Assembly (NCBI GenBank): GCA_016201285.1
Contig: JACQDE010000010.1
Location: 1-50,496, forward strand
DNA from: Acidobacteriota bacterium
GTDB lineage: Bacteria; Acidobacteriota; Terriglobia; Acidiferrales; UBA7541
Direction of reading: 5' to 3'
Length of the DNA: 50,496 nt
Made by a program: the position numbers and the translations under genes. Below the pieces are notes generated by a model. That model saw nothing but the letters and a program-made list of their open reading frames with translations. It ran no database searches and was not told where the DNA came from. Shown here piece after piece: positions 1-7,749 of this stretch (positions within the stretch are counted from its first letter, which is position 1; each line of letters starts with the position of its first letter).

Positions 1-70
1 GCGAACAGGGAAGGAACTCAGCCGTGCGCAAGAATAAAACACGGATACCACCGGAACCAAAAGCCGCTCC

Positions 71-376
71 GTGCAGACTCACGTTGACTCGCAATGGCAC
101 CCGCATCGAAAAAATCACCCGTTCTTCAGCACCCTGCTAGTGCTCAGTGTGCTCATTTTCATCGGGGCAGTGATAATGGGCAGTACTCTATCCGCAGGTT
201 TAGCAGCTTTTTTCGCCGCTCCCTTTTTGGCGAACCGGATTTTTTACAAGCGTAATCAGGAGAAGCTGCGCCAAGTGGCATTGAATTCCGAAAAGGTTCT
301 CATCTACCTCTATCAATTAGGAAAGCTGGGCGTGATGGATTCCTCCGGAAAAACATTTTGGTGTCACAAGGCATGA
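71..376 (+). CDS. small membrane protein of unknown function
   Basis: Reads from a GTG as 101 residues. After about 20 polar residues there are two closely spaced hydrophobic stretches (roughly residues 21-38 and 42-56), then a basic and polar tail ending in Cys-His-Lys-Ala. This suggests a two-pass inner-membrane protein. Its stop overlaps the ATG of the next gene by 4 bases (ATGA), so the pair is probably translationally coupled. No family was recognised, and the true start could lie outside the window or at another codon. Confidence 0.5.
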   Translation: MQTHVDSQWHPHRKNHPFFSTLLVLSVLIFIGAVIMGSTLSAGLAAFFAAPFLANRIFYKRNQEKLRQVALNSEKVLIYLYQLGKLGVMDSSGKTFWCHKA

Positions 377-786
377 CAGTTTTCGCGATAATCGCGCTGC
401 TATTGTTCGCAATCTTGGCCTTTGTCTGGCATTCCAAACGACAGAACGCAAAGATGGCACTCTTCATTGAAAAAGCAATCCAAAAGTACTGCGAAAATGA
501 AAGTCCGGCCCCCCTGAAGTACATCGTGATTGCATACTCAACCACAGTTGGTCCGACAAGGAATCAGGTGGTGTGGGATCCGCTTCTAATGGCGAGCGGG
601 AAAGTTGCGGAAATTCAAGACGCAACCGCCAAAGAAGCTACCCGGGCTCGACTTCACAAAATAGAGCAAACGCTGCTCTCCAAGGAGTGGACCTTTGGCG
701 ATAGCCTTAGACTCAAGCGCGAACTCAGCCACGATTGTTTCGTGGCTTGGCGAAAGTTCGACGTGACCGTCTTTGACCGAATCTAG
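373..786 (+). CDS. hypothetical protein with N-terminal membrane anchor
   Basis: About 137 residues from the ATG at 373, chosen because it forms an ATGA overlap with the upstream stop. A TTG at 358 would add five residues. One hydrophobic segment at the very N terminus is followed by a basic stop-transfer patch (HSKRQNAK) and a soluble domain of about 110 residues. This is the topology of a membrane-anchored cytoplasmic or periplasmic protein. No catalytic motif is visible. Function is unknown; the coupling to the upstream two-pass protein suggests that they work together. Confidence 0.5.
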   Translation: MTVFAIIALLLFAILAFVWHSKRQNAKMALFIEKAIQKYCENESPAPLKYIVIAYSTTVGPTRNQVVWDPLLMASGKVAEIQDATAKEATRARLHKIEQTLLSKEWTFGDSLRLKRELSHDCFVAWRKFDVTVFDRI

Positions 787-845
787 CTTGGTGAAGGCGT
801 AGCTAGTTGCGCCTAGCGCGCAGCAAGTGTAGCAGAGCGAAAAAC

Positions 846-1265
846 ATGCTGAATTACCAACAGACTTACTCTCGAATGGGCGATGATGACCTACTCCGGC
901 TGGCGTCACAGTGGCAAACTCTAACAGAACCTGCACAAGCGGCCCTCGGCGCTGAGCTAGAGAGCAGGAGCCTGAAAGGCGAATTCGAGGCAGCCCGCCG
1001 GACCGCTTCTGAAAGACTAACAGCGCAGACGGCATTGTCAAGTGCTCCGTCCAGAGCAGAAAAGGTGATGTTCAGGCTATTTGTTTGCAGTGCGGTGTCC
1101 GCTGTATTGTTTCGCACGATCTGGCCCCACGTTTTCGACCTCAGCAAAAAGATCCAACTCGGTTTGTACGAGATCGTCGTGGGAATCAGCGACAGTTTCC
1201 TGCTTTGGCTCATCATTTGGCTCGTGCTTCGTGGGAGACGCATCCGTAAGGGAGCTCAAGCCTAA
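846..1265 (+). CDS. hypothetical protein, helical N terminus plus C-terminal membrane helices
   Basis: 139 residues from the ATG at 846. A GTG at 807 is possible, but the conserved-looking part starts at MLNYQQTYSRMGDDDLLRLA. The first 40 residues have the 'YSRM.D.DLLRLA....L...AQAALGAELESR' pattern found in short uncharacterised proteins, probably a helical hairpin. Two hydrophobic segments follow (about residues 73-90 and 113-130), and the end is very basic (RGRRIRKG), as expected for an inner-membrane protein. No enzyme motif is present. Confidence 0.5.
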   Translation: MLNYQQTYSRMGDDDLLRLASQWQTLTEPAQAALGAELESRSLKGEFEAARRTASERLTAQTALSSAPSRAEKVMFRLFVCSAVSAVLFRTIWPHVFDLSKKIQLGLYEIVVGISDSFLLWLIIWLVLRGRRIRKGAQA

Positions 1266-1553
1266 CCTGCCCCAAGCTGGTCCACTCCGAGGGTGCACGT
1301 ACCAGAGTTCTGAAATCGTCCCCTAGGGCGCGCCATTTCTCCATGTACAACGTAAGTGTCCTTTAGGTTCTCTTCAGGTCTTAGGAAGGAGGCTGCGACA
1401 CTTCAGTTCATATCTTCCGTTAGCGGATTCAGGACGCATCCTTGCGCCCTGCCGCCGCTCTCCATATACTTATGCGCCGCCGCTGGAAAGCTTTCCGATA
1501 TCGCGCGTTCCGGCTGCATCCATTCGCCATCATACCGGGCAAGAGAGGACGCC

Positions 1554-2819
1554 ATGGCCACCGTCAAGAACGAGTTGAACGTCTACGAATCCGCCGCCGC
1601 GCGTTTCGAGCTTGCCGCGCAGAAGCTGAGTCTCGAGCCCGGCCTCTACAAGTATCTTCAGCATCCCAACAAGGAAATTACCGTGTACATTCCGGTGGGC
1701 ATGGACGACGGCCGCTTGGAAGTCTTCATCGGCTACCGCGTGCACCATTCCATCGTCCGCGGCCCGTGCAAGGGCGGCATCCGCTTCGACCCCGGCGTCA
1801 CCCTCGACGAAGTCCGCGCGCTCGCCGCGTGGATGACCTGGAAGTGCGCTGTGGTGGACATCCCCTTTGGCGGTGCCAAGGGCGGCGTCATCTGCGACCC
1901 CGCAAAGCTCTCCCGCGGCGAACTCGAGCGCATCACCCGCCGCTACACCGCCGAGCTGATTGACTGGTTCGGACCCGAGCGCGACGTCCCAGCCCCCGAC
2001 ATCGGCACCAACGAGCAGACCATGGCCTGGGTGATGGACACCTACTCCATGCACATGCGCCACACCACCACCGCCGTGGTCACCGGCAAGCCCTTCGACA
2101 TCGGCGGCTCCCGCGGGCGCAAGCAGGCCACCGGCCGCGGCTGCATGATGGTCTGCGACAAGGCCCTCGAACACCTCAAAATGAAGAAGGAAGGCTGCCG
2201 CGTCATCGTGCAGGGCTTCGGCAACGTCGGCTCCTGGGCCGCGCGCCTGATGCACGAAGCTGGCTACAAAGTCGTCGGCGTCGCGGACATCCACGGCGCG
2301 CTCTACAACGAAAACGGCCTCGACGCCACCAAGCTCATGGATTGGGTCCACGTCCAGCGCAAGCCTCTGCCGGAATTCCCCCAGGGCGGCACGAAAATGT
2401 CCTCTACTGATGTCCTCTTCCAGCCCTGCGACATCCTTCTTCCCGCGGCCACGGAGAACCAGATCACCAGTAAGAACGCCCATCTGGTCCAAGCGAAAAT
2501 CCTCTGCGAGGCCGCCAACGGCCCCACCACCGCTCTCGCTGACGACATCCTCGAGAAGAATGGTGTCTTCGTCATCCCGGACATCCTCGCCAACGCCGGC
2601 GGCGTCACCGTGAGCTATTTCGAGTGGGTGCAGGACCGCATGGGCTTCTTCTGGCGCGAGAACGAGGTCAACGAGCGCTTGCAGGACGTCATGGACCGCA
2701 GCTTCAACTACGTGGTCCGTTACGCCGGCGAGCACAGCGTCCAGAACCGCATCGCCGCCTACATGCTCGCCATCGACCGCGTGGCCACCGCCCTCAAAAT
2801 GCGCGGCATCTACGCCTGA
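1554..2819 (+). CDS. gdhA: glutamate dehydrogenase (Glu/Leu/Phe/Val dehydrogenase family)
   Basis: 421 residues, the usual length for the hexameric family, from an ATG preceded by GAGAGGA; the open frame continues upstream but the family begins here. It interconverts glutamate and 2-oxoglutarate plus ammonia with NAD(P)H. The substrate half carries [11 protein letters not shown] and [18 protein letters not shown] with the catalytic lysines and the glycine-rich loop. The cofactor half carries the Rossmann signature [14 protein letters not shown] (around residue 220). AANGPTT and [10 protein letters not shown] are also present. A hairpin terminator follows directly, so it is probably a single-gene unit. 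Cofactor preference cannot be read reliably here. Confidence 0.95.
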   Translation: MATVKNELNVYESAAARFELAAQKLSLEPGLYKYLQHPNKEITVYIPVGMDDGRLEVFIGYRVHHSIVRGPCKGGIRFDPGVTLDEVRALAAWMTWKCAVVDIPFGGAKGGVICDPAKLSRGELERITRRYTAELIDWFGPERDVPAPDIGTNEQTMAWVMDTYSMHMRHTTTAVVTGKPFDIGGSRGRKQATGRGCMMVCDKALEHLKMKKEGCRVIVQGFGNVGSWAARLMHEAGYKVVGVADIHGALYNENGLDATKLMDWVHVQRKPLPEFPQGGTKMSSTDVLFQPCDILLPAATENQITSKNAHLVQAKILCEAANGPTTALADDILEKNGVFVIPDILANAGGVTVSYFEWVQDRMGFFWRENEVNERLQDVMDRSFNYVVRYAGEHSVQNRIAAYMLAIDRVATALKMRGIYA

Positions 2820-2821
2820 CA

Positions 2822-2843
2822 CCCGCCTTTAGGCGGGCATTTT
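2822..2843 (+). terminator. intrinsic terminator of gdhA
   Basis: CCCGCC / GGCGGG stem with a TTTA loop, starting two bases after the gdhA stop and followed by CATTTT. Short stem but well placed. Confidence 0.65.
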
Positions 2844-2925
2844 CGTAGAGGCGCGTCTTCGCTCCCGCTTTTGTTCTTTACTTCCCGCTTGTGCGGTAGA
2901 ATCTCCGGCAGAGGCAATCACCGTT

Positions 2926-3129
2926 ATGAAGATCAAGGTCGTGGTCCACCAAGCGGAAGAAGGCGGCTACTGGGCTGAGGTACCCGCCATCCCCGGCTGT
3001 GCTACGCAGGGCGAAACGTTTGAGGAACTTCTTCAAAATCTGTACGAGGCGGTCGAAGGGTGCCTCTCTGTTGATATCCAGCAATCGACGTCCAGAGCCA
3101 ATGACCGTGTGCTGGAAATCGTTGTATGA
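2926..3129 (+). CDS. hicB: HicB-family antitoxin
   Basis: 67 residues with the short HicB fold: MKIKVVVHQAEEGGYWAEVP, then AIPGCATQGETFEELLQNLYEA. This is the partially degenerate RNase H-like fold of antitoxins that neutralise HicA mRNA interferase. It lacks the C-terminal DNA-binding helix-turn-helix or ribbon-helix-helix of longer HicB proteins, so autoregulation would need another route. Its stop overlaps the hicA start by 4 bases (ATGA). The order hicB-hicA is the reverse of the classical hicA-hicB order but is common. Confidence 0.85.
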   Translation: MKIKVVVHQAEEGGYWAEVPAIPGCATQGETFEELLQNLYEAVEGCLSVDIQQSTSRANDRVLEIVV

Positions 3130-3335
3130 AATCGATTTCTGGCAGGGAACTCGCCAGAATCGCTGAACAGCATGGCTGGAACCTCCTCCGCATTCACGGC
3201 AGCCATCACATCTACGGCACATCAGGTAGTAACGTCCGCCTTTCCATTCCCATCCACGGAAACAAACCCCTGAAGATTGGCTTGCTTAAGCACCTCCTCA
3301 AACTGGCTGGCCTTTCGGAAACAGACCTGGAGTAA
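3126..3335 (+). CDS. hicA: HicA-family mRNA interferase toxin
   Basis: 69 residues with the double-stranded-RNA-binding-like HicA fold: SGRELARIAEQHGWNLLRIHGSHHIY, where the GSHH histidine is the usual catalytic residue, then the IPIHGNKPLKIGLLKHLLK motif. It is expected to cleave mRNA and arrest growth when not bound by HicB. It is translationally coupled to hicB and complete in length. Confidence 0.88.
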   Translation: MKSISGRELARIAEQHGWNLLRIHGSHHIYGTSGSNVRLSIPIHGNKPLKIGLLKHLLKLAGLSETDLE

Positions 3336-3519
3336 GACTTTCACTGCCCGCCCCTGAAACGCTCGAGCGCCCGTCTTTAGACCAGCCCTTCTTTTGTGTG
3401 CTTGCCCTCCTATTCCGGTGCCTCTGTTTCGAATAATCCTTTCGTTCGACTTTTCGACTTCCGGCAATCGGCTCTTGCCTGTAAACTGTCGCTGCTTGCG
3501 ATCCGCTGGTCTCTGACGC

Positions 3520-4323
3520 ATGTTGCCCGACTCCATCACGCCCGGCGCGCTGAAGTCCGAAGACGAGCACCGCCGCGACATCTGCACCGTCGGCCGCTGG
3601 GTGCACGCCCGCGGCTACGTGGCCGCCACCGACGGCAACATCTCCGTGCGCCTCGACCCCAAGCGCGTGCTCACCTCGCCCACCGCCATCAGCAAGGGCA
3701 TGATGACCCCCGATGACTTGGTTATCACCGACATGGACGGCAAAAAGCTCTCCGGCCGGCGCAATGCCAGCTCCGAGCTGGCCATGCACCTGCTCATCTA
3801 CAAACGCCGCCCGGACGTTCACTCTGTCTGCCACGCGCATCCGCCGGGGGCCACCGGCTACGCCGCCGCCGGCATCGCGCTCAACAAAGCGCTGGTCAGC
3901 GAAGTGGTGCTCTCGCTCGGCTGCATCCCGGTGGCGAAATACGGCACGCCGGGCACGCCCGAGCTCACCGAGGCGCTCGAGCCGCTGGTCCCCAGCTACG
4001 ACGCCATTCTCATGGCCAACCACGGCGTGGTCACCTACGGCCCCGATTTGCTCACCGCCTGGTTCCGCATGGAGACCACCGAGCATTTCGCCCGCGTTTC
4101 CCTGGTCACCGAGCTTCTCGGTAAACAGGTCTTGCTTTCCAGCGAGGATGTGGAAAAATTGCTCGCGGCACGGGCCCGCTATGGCCTGGCCACCGCGGCC
4201 CAGGTCGGCCCGGCGTGCCCGGTCACTGCGGACACCCCGTCTGCGGATCGCGTCACGCTTTCGCGCGATGAGCTCGAGGCGCTGATCGAAGACGCTGTCC
4301 GCCGCGACCGCTCGCATCGCTGA
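3520..4323 (+). CDS. class II aldolase (fuculose-phosphate aldolase type), BMC-associated
   Basis: 267 residues, class II aldolase/adducin family. The zinc site is recognisable: ASSELAMH (acid residue), HAHPPGATGYA (two His ligands) and NHGVVTYG. Related enzymes cleave L-fuculose-1-phosphate or L-rhamnulose-1-phosphate to DHAP and lactaldehyde. In known fucose/rhamnose microcompartments this aldolase makes the lactaldehyde processed inside the shell. Here it stands immediately upstream of the shell genes. An extra C-terminal stretch of about 50 residues beyond the catalytic core could be an encapsulation tail (inference): its last part, LSRDELEALIEDAVRRDR, is an amphipathic helix like known BMC targeting peptides. 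No aldehyde dehydrogenase is found nearby. Confidence 0.85.
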   Translation: MLPDSITPGALKSEDEHRRDICTVGRWVHARGYVAATDGNISVRLDPKRVLTSPTAISKGMMTPDDLVITDMDGKKLSGRRNASSELAMHLLIYKRRPDVHSVCHAHPPGATGYAAAGIALNKALVSEVVLSLGCIPVAKYGTPGTPELTEALEPLVPSYDAILMANHGVVTYGPDLLTAWFRMETTEHFARVSLVTELLGKQVLLSSEDVEKLLAARARYGLATAAQVGPACPVTADTPSADRVTLSRDELEALIEDAVRRDRSHR

Positions 4324-4324
4324 C

Positions 4325-4348
4325 GTAGCGCCGGGGTTACCCCGGCGC
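4325..4348. repeat. GTAG-tagged hairpin after the aldolase gene
   Basis: GTAG then CGCCGGGGT-T-ACCCCGGCG; two bases after the aldolase stop, plausible terminator. Confidence 0.65.
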
Positions 4349-4374
4349 CGGTTTTCGGTTCTGGGTTCTCTGGT

Positions 4375-4422
4375 TGTCATGCTGAGTCCCGATGGTTTGG
4401 ATCGAGACCAAGCATCTCTCTT
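4375..4422 (+). repeat. dispersed element TGTCATGCTGAG...GCATCTCTCTT
   Basis: 48 bp with middle TCCCGATGGTTTGGATCGAG; lies between the aldolase and the BMC-H gene. Differs from the main family by GCTGAG for CCTGAG and GCATCT for GGATCT. Confidence 0.7.
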
Positions 4423-4466
4423 GCGCTGTTCGGTTTTCGAGTTTTAGTGGTTCGTGGAGGAAACGA

Positions 4467-4763
4467 ATGGGTGAAGCACTGGGAATGATCGAGACGCGCG
4501 GTTTCGTGGCCATGATCGAGGCCTCCGACGCCATGGTCAAGGCCGCCAAGGTCACGCTGGTCGGCTGGGAAAAAATCGGGTCCGGCTACGTCACCGCCAT
4601 GGTCCGCGGCGACGTTGCTGCCGTCAAGGCCGCCACCGACGCCGGTGCCGCTGCCGCGCGCCGCGTCGGCGAGCTCATCGCCGTCCACGTGATCCCGCGG
4701 CCGCACCAGTCGCTCGAGGACGTGCTGCCCATCGGCAAGTCGATGGCCGCCTCCGCGAAGTAA
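4467..4763 (+). CDS. BMC-H hexameric microcompartment shell protein
   Basis: 98 residues from an ATG six bases after GGAGG. It is a clear single BMC domain of the PduA/EutM/CcmK type: [44 protein letters not shown], then [20 protein letters not shown]. The GSG at the end of the pore-lining loop is the usual hexamer pore. Hexamers tile the facets of a protein shell and let small polar metabolites through. It is the only hexamer-type gene in the window, so the facets would be built from one protein unless others lie elsewhere. Confidence 0.95.
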   Translation: MGEALGMIETRGFVAMIEASDAMVKAAKVTLVGWEKIGSGYVTAMVRGDVAAVKAATDAGAAAARRVGELIAVHVIPRPHQSLEDVLPIGKSMAASAK

Positions 4764-4778
4764 TTTCGCGGACGCCTT

Positions 4779-4837
4779 GTAGGGCGGGGTTTCAACCCCG
4801 CCGTACGCCGACTCGCCACGAAGGGGCTTCAGCCCCT
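4779..4837. repeat. two hairpins after the BMC-H gene, the first GTAG-tagged
   Basis: GTAG then GGCGGGGTT-TC-AACCCCGCC (4783-4802), followed by AGGGGCT-TC-AGCCCCT (4822-4837). They separate the hexamer gene from the first pentamer gene and may tune their ratio. Confidence 0.65.
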
Positions 4838-4921
4838 GAAGTACGCTTGTCATTCCAGTCCCGATGTTTTTCATCGGGACGAGAAATCCGCTGTTACGGC
4901 CCGCCGCCTGGGCTTTGCGGC

Positions 4922-4969
4922 CGTCATGCTGAGTCCCGGTGGTTTCTTTTGGGACGAAGCATCTCTCTT
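4922..4969 (+). repeat. dispersed element CGTCATGCTGAG...GCATCTCTCTT
   Basis: Middle TCCCGGTGGTTTCTTTTGGG; shares the GCTGAG and GCATCT variants with the copy at 4375, so these two are sisters, both in the BMC locus. Confidence 0.7.
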
Positions 4970-5043
4970 ACAGTTTTCGCTTTTCGGACTTCTTGCTCCA
5001 TGAACCGGGCGCCCAATTCGCTGCCTCTTTTCTATTTTCTGAC

Positions 5044-5349
5044 ATGATTCTCGCCCGCATCGTCGGCACCGTCGTTTCCACGCGGAAAGACCCGCGCCTG
5101 GAGGGCAAGAAACTTCTCATCGTGAAGCCCATTTCGCCGGAAGGCGCCGACGAAGCCGGCTACCTCATTGCCGTAGACACCGTCGGCGCGGGCGCCGGCG
5201 AGACCGTGCTCATCGTTTCCGGCAGCTCCGCGCGCATGGCCGCCGAGTGCAAGGACCGCCCGGTGGACGCGGCCATCGTCGGCATCGTGGACACCGTCAA
5301 GCTCGATTCCCAGCGCGAACCCGAATTAGCCGCGGCGAGAAAGAAATAG
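5044..5349 (+). CDS. BMC-P pentameric shell vertex protein (EutN/CcmL family), copy 1
   Basis: 101 residues, EutN/CcmL fold: [52 protein letters not shown], and [10 protein letters not shown] at the end of the barrel. Pentamers cap the vertices of microcompartments. It is separated from the hexamer gene by about 280 bases of repeat-rich sequence. The C-terminal extension ([16 protein letters not shown]) is longer than in copies 2 and 3. Confidence 0.93.
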   Translation: MILARIVGTVVSTRKDPRLEGKKLLIVKPISPEGADEAGYLIAVDTVGAGAGETVLIVSGSSARMAAECKDRPVDAAIVGIVDTVKLDSQREPELAAARKK

Positions 5350-5378
5350 AAGTCGGGACGTCTTTGCAGGAAAATCAG

Positions 5379-5576
5379 ATGATGAAATATCGCGTACTTC
5401 TTGAGCCGGATCTCGAAGCCGGGGGGTATATCGTTAGCTGTCCAGCACTTCCCGGCTGCCATTCGCAGGGTGAAACTCGCGAAGCAGCGCTTGCTAATAT
5501 TCGCGATGCGATCGAAGGGGTGCTTGCCAGCCTAAAAAACCGGAATCTGCCGCTCCCCTTCGTCGAACTGCTTTAG
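5379..5576 (+). CDS. solo HicB-like protein inside the BMC operon
   Basis: 65 residues with the HicB antitoxin fold: YRVLLEPDLEAGGYIVSCPA, LPGCHSQGETREAALANIRDAIEG. No HicA partner lies next to it. It starts 29 bases after one shell gene stops and ends two bases before the next shell gene begins, so it is co-translated with the vertex proteins. It could be a stray antitoxin, a regulator, or a domesticated RNase H-like domain. The family call is good; the role is unknown. Confidence 0.8.
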   Translation: MMKYRVLLEPDLEAGGYIVSCPALPGCHSQGETREAALANIRDAIEGVLASLKNRNLPLPFVELL

Positions 5577-5578
5577 CA

Positions 5579-5860
5579 ATGCAACTCGGGCGCATCATCG
5601 GCACCGTCGTCTGCACCGTAAAAAACCCTTCGCTGGAAGGGAAGAAGCTCCTGCTCGTCCAGCCCATCAACCGCTACGGCAAAGACAAAGGCAAGCCGCT
5701 GGTGGCCGTGGACTCCGTCGGCGCCGGCGCCGGCGAAACCATCTACTGGTGCAAGGGCCGCGAAGCCAGCTATCCCTTTGCGCCCAACGAAATTCCTACC
5801 GAAGCCACCATCGTCGGCATTGTGGATTCGATTAACGTACCCGCAGAGGGAATGAAATGA
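5579..5860 (+). CDS. BMC-P pentameric shell vertex protein (EutN/CcmL family), copy 2
   Basis: 93 residues: [49 protein letters not shown] and TIVGIVDSI. It is divergent in its middle loop (YWCKGREASYPFAPNEIPTE) relative to copies 1 and 3, so the three pentamers are not simple duplicates. The ATG lies two bases after the upstream HicB-like stop, which makes coupled translation very likely. Confidence 0.93.
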   Translation: MQLGRIIGTVVCTVKNPSLEGKKLLLVQPINRYGKDKGKPLVAVDSVGAGAGETIYWCKGREASYPFAPNEIPTEATIVGIVDSINVPAEGMK

Positions 5861-5900
5861 CCCGGTTTTCGATTATCGCTTTTCGGTTTTCGTTGTCACT

Positions 5901-6179
5901 ATGCTGATTGCTCGCGTCATCGGCGACGTCGTCGCCACACAAAAATCGCCCTCCCACGAGGGCCGCAAAATCCTTGTCGTGCAGCCGCTCAACCTCGACG
6001 GCTCCGACCGCGGCGACGCCATCCTTGCGCTCGACGCGGTGCAAGCCGGCGTGGGCGACCGCGTGCTCCTCGCCACCGAGGGCTGGGGCGCCATGACCGC
6101 CGTCGGCCGCCCCAACTCCCCCATCGACACCGCCGTCATCGGCATCATCGACGCCATCGACCTCCACGGCAAGAAATAA
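5901..6179 (+). CDS. BMC-P pentameric shell vertex protein (EutN/CcmL family), copy 3
   Basis: 92 residues: MLIARVIGDVVATQKSPSHE, GRKILVVQPL, LALDAVQAGVGDRVLLATEG and AVIGIIDAIDL. Three different vertex proteins per locus is the number reported for planctomycete/verrucomicrobial fucose-rhamnose compartments, which fits the neighbouring aldolase. The next gene is about 200 bases downstream, beyond a long AT-rich inverted repeat, so the shell operon probably ends here. Confidence 0.93.
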   Translation: MLIARVIGDVVATQKSPSHEGRKILVVQPLNLDGSDRGDAILALDAVQAGVGDRVLLATEGWGAMTAVGRPNSPIDTAVIGIIDAIDLHGKK

Positions 6180-6310
6180 GTCCGCAGACTACGCAGATTT
6201 CGCAGATAGAGAATCGAAAATAGAAAATAGGGTTTCGCATTGAGGTTTTCGGCCTATTTCCAATTTCCTCTTTTCTAATTTCTATTTTCTGTTTTTTCTC
6301 TGCAACCCTG
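6180..6310. repeat. AT-rich long inverted repeat between shell gene 3 and the Rieske gene
   Basis: The left side reads CGCAGATTTCGCAGATAGAG then GAAAATAGAAAATAGG; the right side reads CCTATTTCC then TTTTCTAATTTCTATTTTCTG. The arms are imperfectly complementary and the same vocabulary recurs at 10.3 and 12.7 kb. Probably forms a long hairpin that ends transcription of the shell operon. Confidence 0.5.
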
Positions 6311-6386
6311 TCACTCTGAAACACTGCCACTCTTTAACCCTTCAACCCTTTAACTTTTTAACTTTCTCCGTTATGATTTGGCACAC

Positions 6387-7580
6387 ATGCGAACTCAGAT
6401 GGCTTCCCCGGCGCCGTTGGACCGCGCTGCGCTCGAACGCTCGGTCGCTCCCTTTGGTTTCAGCCGCAATCTGCCTCAGGAGGCTTACACCTCGAAGGCC
6501 GTGCTGAACTGGGAGCTGCGCCATCTCTACGAATCCGCATGGGTCTGCGTGGGCCGCGCCGACGATCTCGCCCAGCCCGGCGACTACCGCGCCATCCGCA
6601 TCGGCGACGACGGTATCATTCTCGGCCGCGACGATGTGGGAACCCTCCGCGGCTTCTACAACGTCTGTTCGCATCGCGCCCACGAGCTCATCGAACCCGG
6701 ACAGTGCACCAGCTCGCGCCATCTCCGCTGCGCCTATCACGGCTGGACCTACAACCTCGACGGCTCGCTCAAGGTCGCGCCGCGCGCCAGCGACCTCCCC
6801 GGCTTCGACCCCGCCGTCTTCGGCCTGCCGCCGGCCCGCGTCGAGCTGTGGCACGGCTGGGTTTTCGTCAACGCTTCCGGCGACGCCCCGCCGCTCGCTG
6901 ACTGGGTCGGCGACCTCGAAGAAATTGTGGCCCCCTACGCGCCCGAGCGCCTCCGCCTGGGCGCCGAGAAAACCTACGACGTCGCCACCAACTGGAAGCT
7001 CATCCACGAGAACTATCACGAGTGCTACCATTGCCCCACGATCCACCCGCAACTCTGCCGCGTCAGCCCGCCCGATAGCGGCGTCAACATCGACCGCTCT
7101 GGCGCCTGGATCGGCGGCAGCATGTCTCTCGCCGAGCACGCTGTCACCATGTCCATGAACGGCGCGAGCAACGGCGCGATGCTCCCCGGCCTTTCCACCG
7201 AGCAGCGCCGCAAGCTCGAGTATTACGCCGTGCTCCCCAACATCTTCATCAGCCTCCATCCCGACTACGTCCTCACACATCGCATCGAGCCGGTCGAGCC
7301 CGGCCGCACCAGGATTGAATGCCAGTGGCTCTTCCCGCCCGAAGCCTTCGAAAAAGAAAACTTCTCGCCCGATTACGCCTTCGAATTCTGGGACCTGACC
7401 AATCTTCAGGACTGGAAAGCGATCGAGTCCGTCCATCGCGGCGTCTCTTCCCGCGGCTACCGCCCCGGCCCGCTCGCGCCCAAAGAAGACGCCGTTTATC
7501 GCTTCGTCACCCGCATCGCCCGCGCCTATCTCGACGGCGGCATCTCCCTCGCCGCCCCCGCGCCTGCCGCCCTCCGCTGA
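6387..7580 (+). CDS. Rieske non-heme iron oxygenase, large (alpha) subunit
   Basis: 397 residues from the ATG at 6387; TTG at 6378 is an alternative. The N-terminal Rieske [2Fe-2S] domain has CSHR (Cys94, His96) and CAYHGW (Cys115, His118). The catalytic domain has ENYHECYHCPTIH with the mononuclear iron ligands His215 and His220 and a late acidic ligand in NLQDWKAIE. The family includes demethylases of quaternary amines (GbcA, CntA-like) and aromatic-ring hydroxylases; the ECYHCPTIHP form is closest in my reading to the GbcA type. No reductase or ferredoxin partner is adjacent. The substrate cannot be told. Confidence 0.88.
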   Translation: MRTQMASPAPLDRAALERSVAPFGFSRNLPQEAYTSKAVLNWELRHLYESAWVCVGRADDLAQPGDYRAIRIGDDGIILGRDDVGTLRGFYNVCSHRAHELIEPGQCTSSRHLRCAYHGWTYNLDGSLKVAPRASDLPGFDPAVFGLPPARVELWHGWVFVNASGDAPPLADWVGDLEEIVAPYAPERLRLGAEKTYDVATNWKLIHENYHECYHCPTIHPQLCRVSPPDSGVNIDRSGAWIGGSMSLAEHAVTMSMNGASNGAMLPGLSTEQRRKLEYYAVLPNIFISLHPDYVLTHRIEPVEPGRTRIECQWLFPPEAFEKENFSPDYAFEFWDLTNLQDWKAIESVHRGVSSRGYRPGPLAPKEDAVYRFVTRIARAYLDGGISLAAPAPAALR

Positions 7581-7592
7581 CCCAGACGACGC

Positions 7593-7624
7593 TGTCATCC
7601 TGCGCGAAGCGAAGGATCTCTCTT
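7593..7624 (+). repeat. dispersed element TGTCATCC...GGATCTCTCTT, minimal copy
   Basis: 32 bp, the shortest form: conserved left flank, CTGCGCGAAGCGAA in the middle, conserved right flank. Lies in the gap between the Rieske gene and ruvA. Confidence 0.75.
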
Positions 7625-7749
7625 GTCCTTTCTTTTTCTGCGCTTCTCTCTGTCGTTTGTGCCTCTGTGGTGAAATCTTTTTCCCCGTTCCTCATTTCGT
7701 CATTTCCCTGCGTTGACACCCGCTCCCCGCTCCTGAATAATCGCTGCCG

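Noticed and set aside
1530..2822. Long open frame opposite glutamate dehydrogenase
   Set aside because: Antisense shadow of gdhA caused by high GC at third codon positions; its translation is low-complexity (Ala, Asp, His, Val, Gly).
5379..5576. A hidden HicA partner next to the solo HicB in the BMC operon
   Set aside because: The following frame is clearly a EutN/CcmL shell protein and the preceding one too; no GSHH-type toxin sequence is present.
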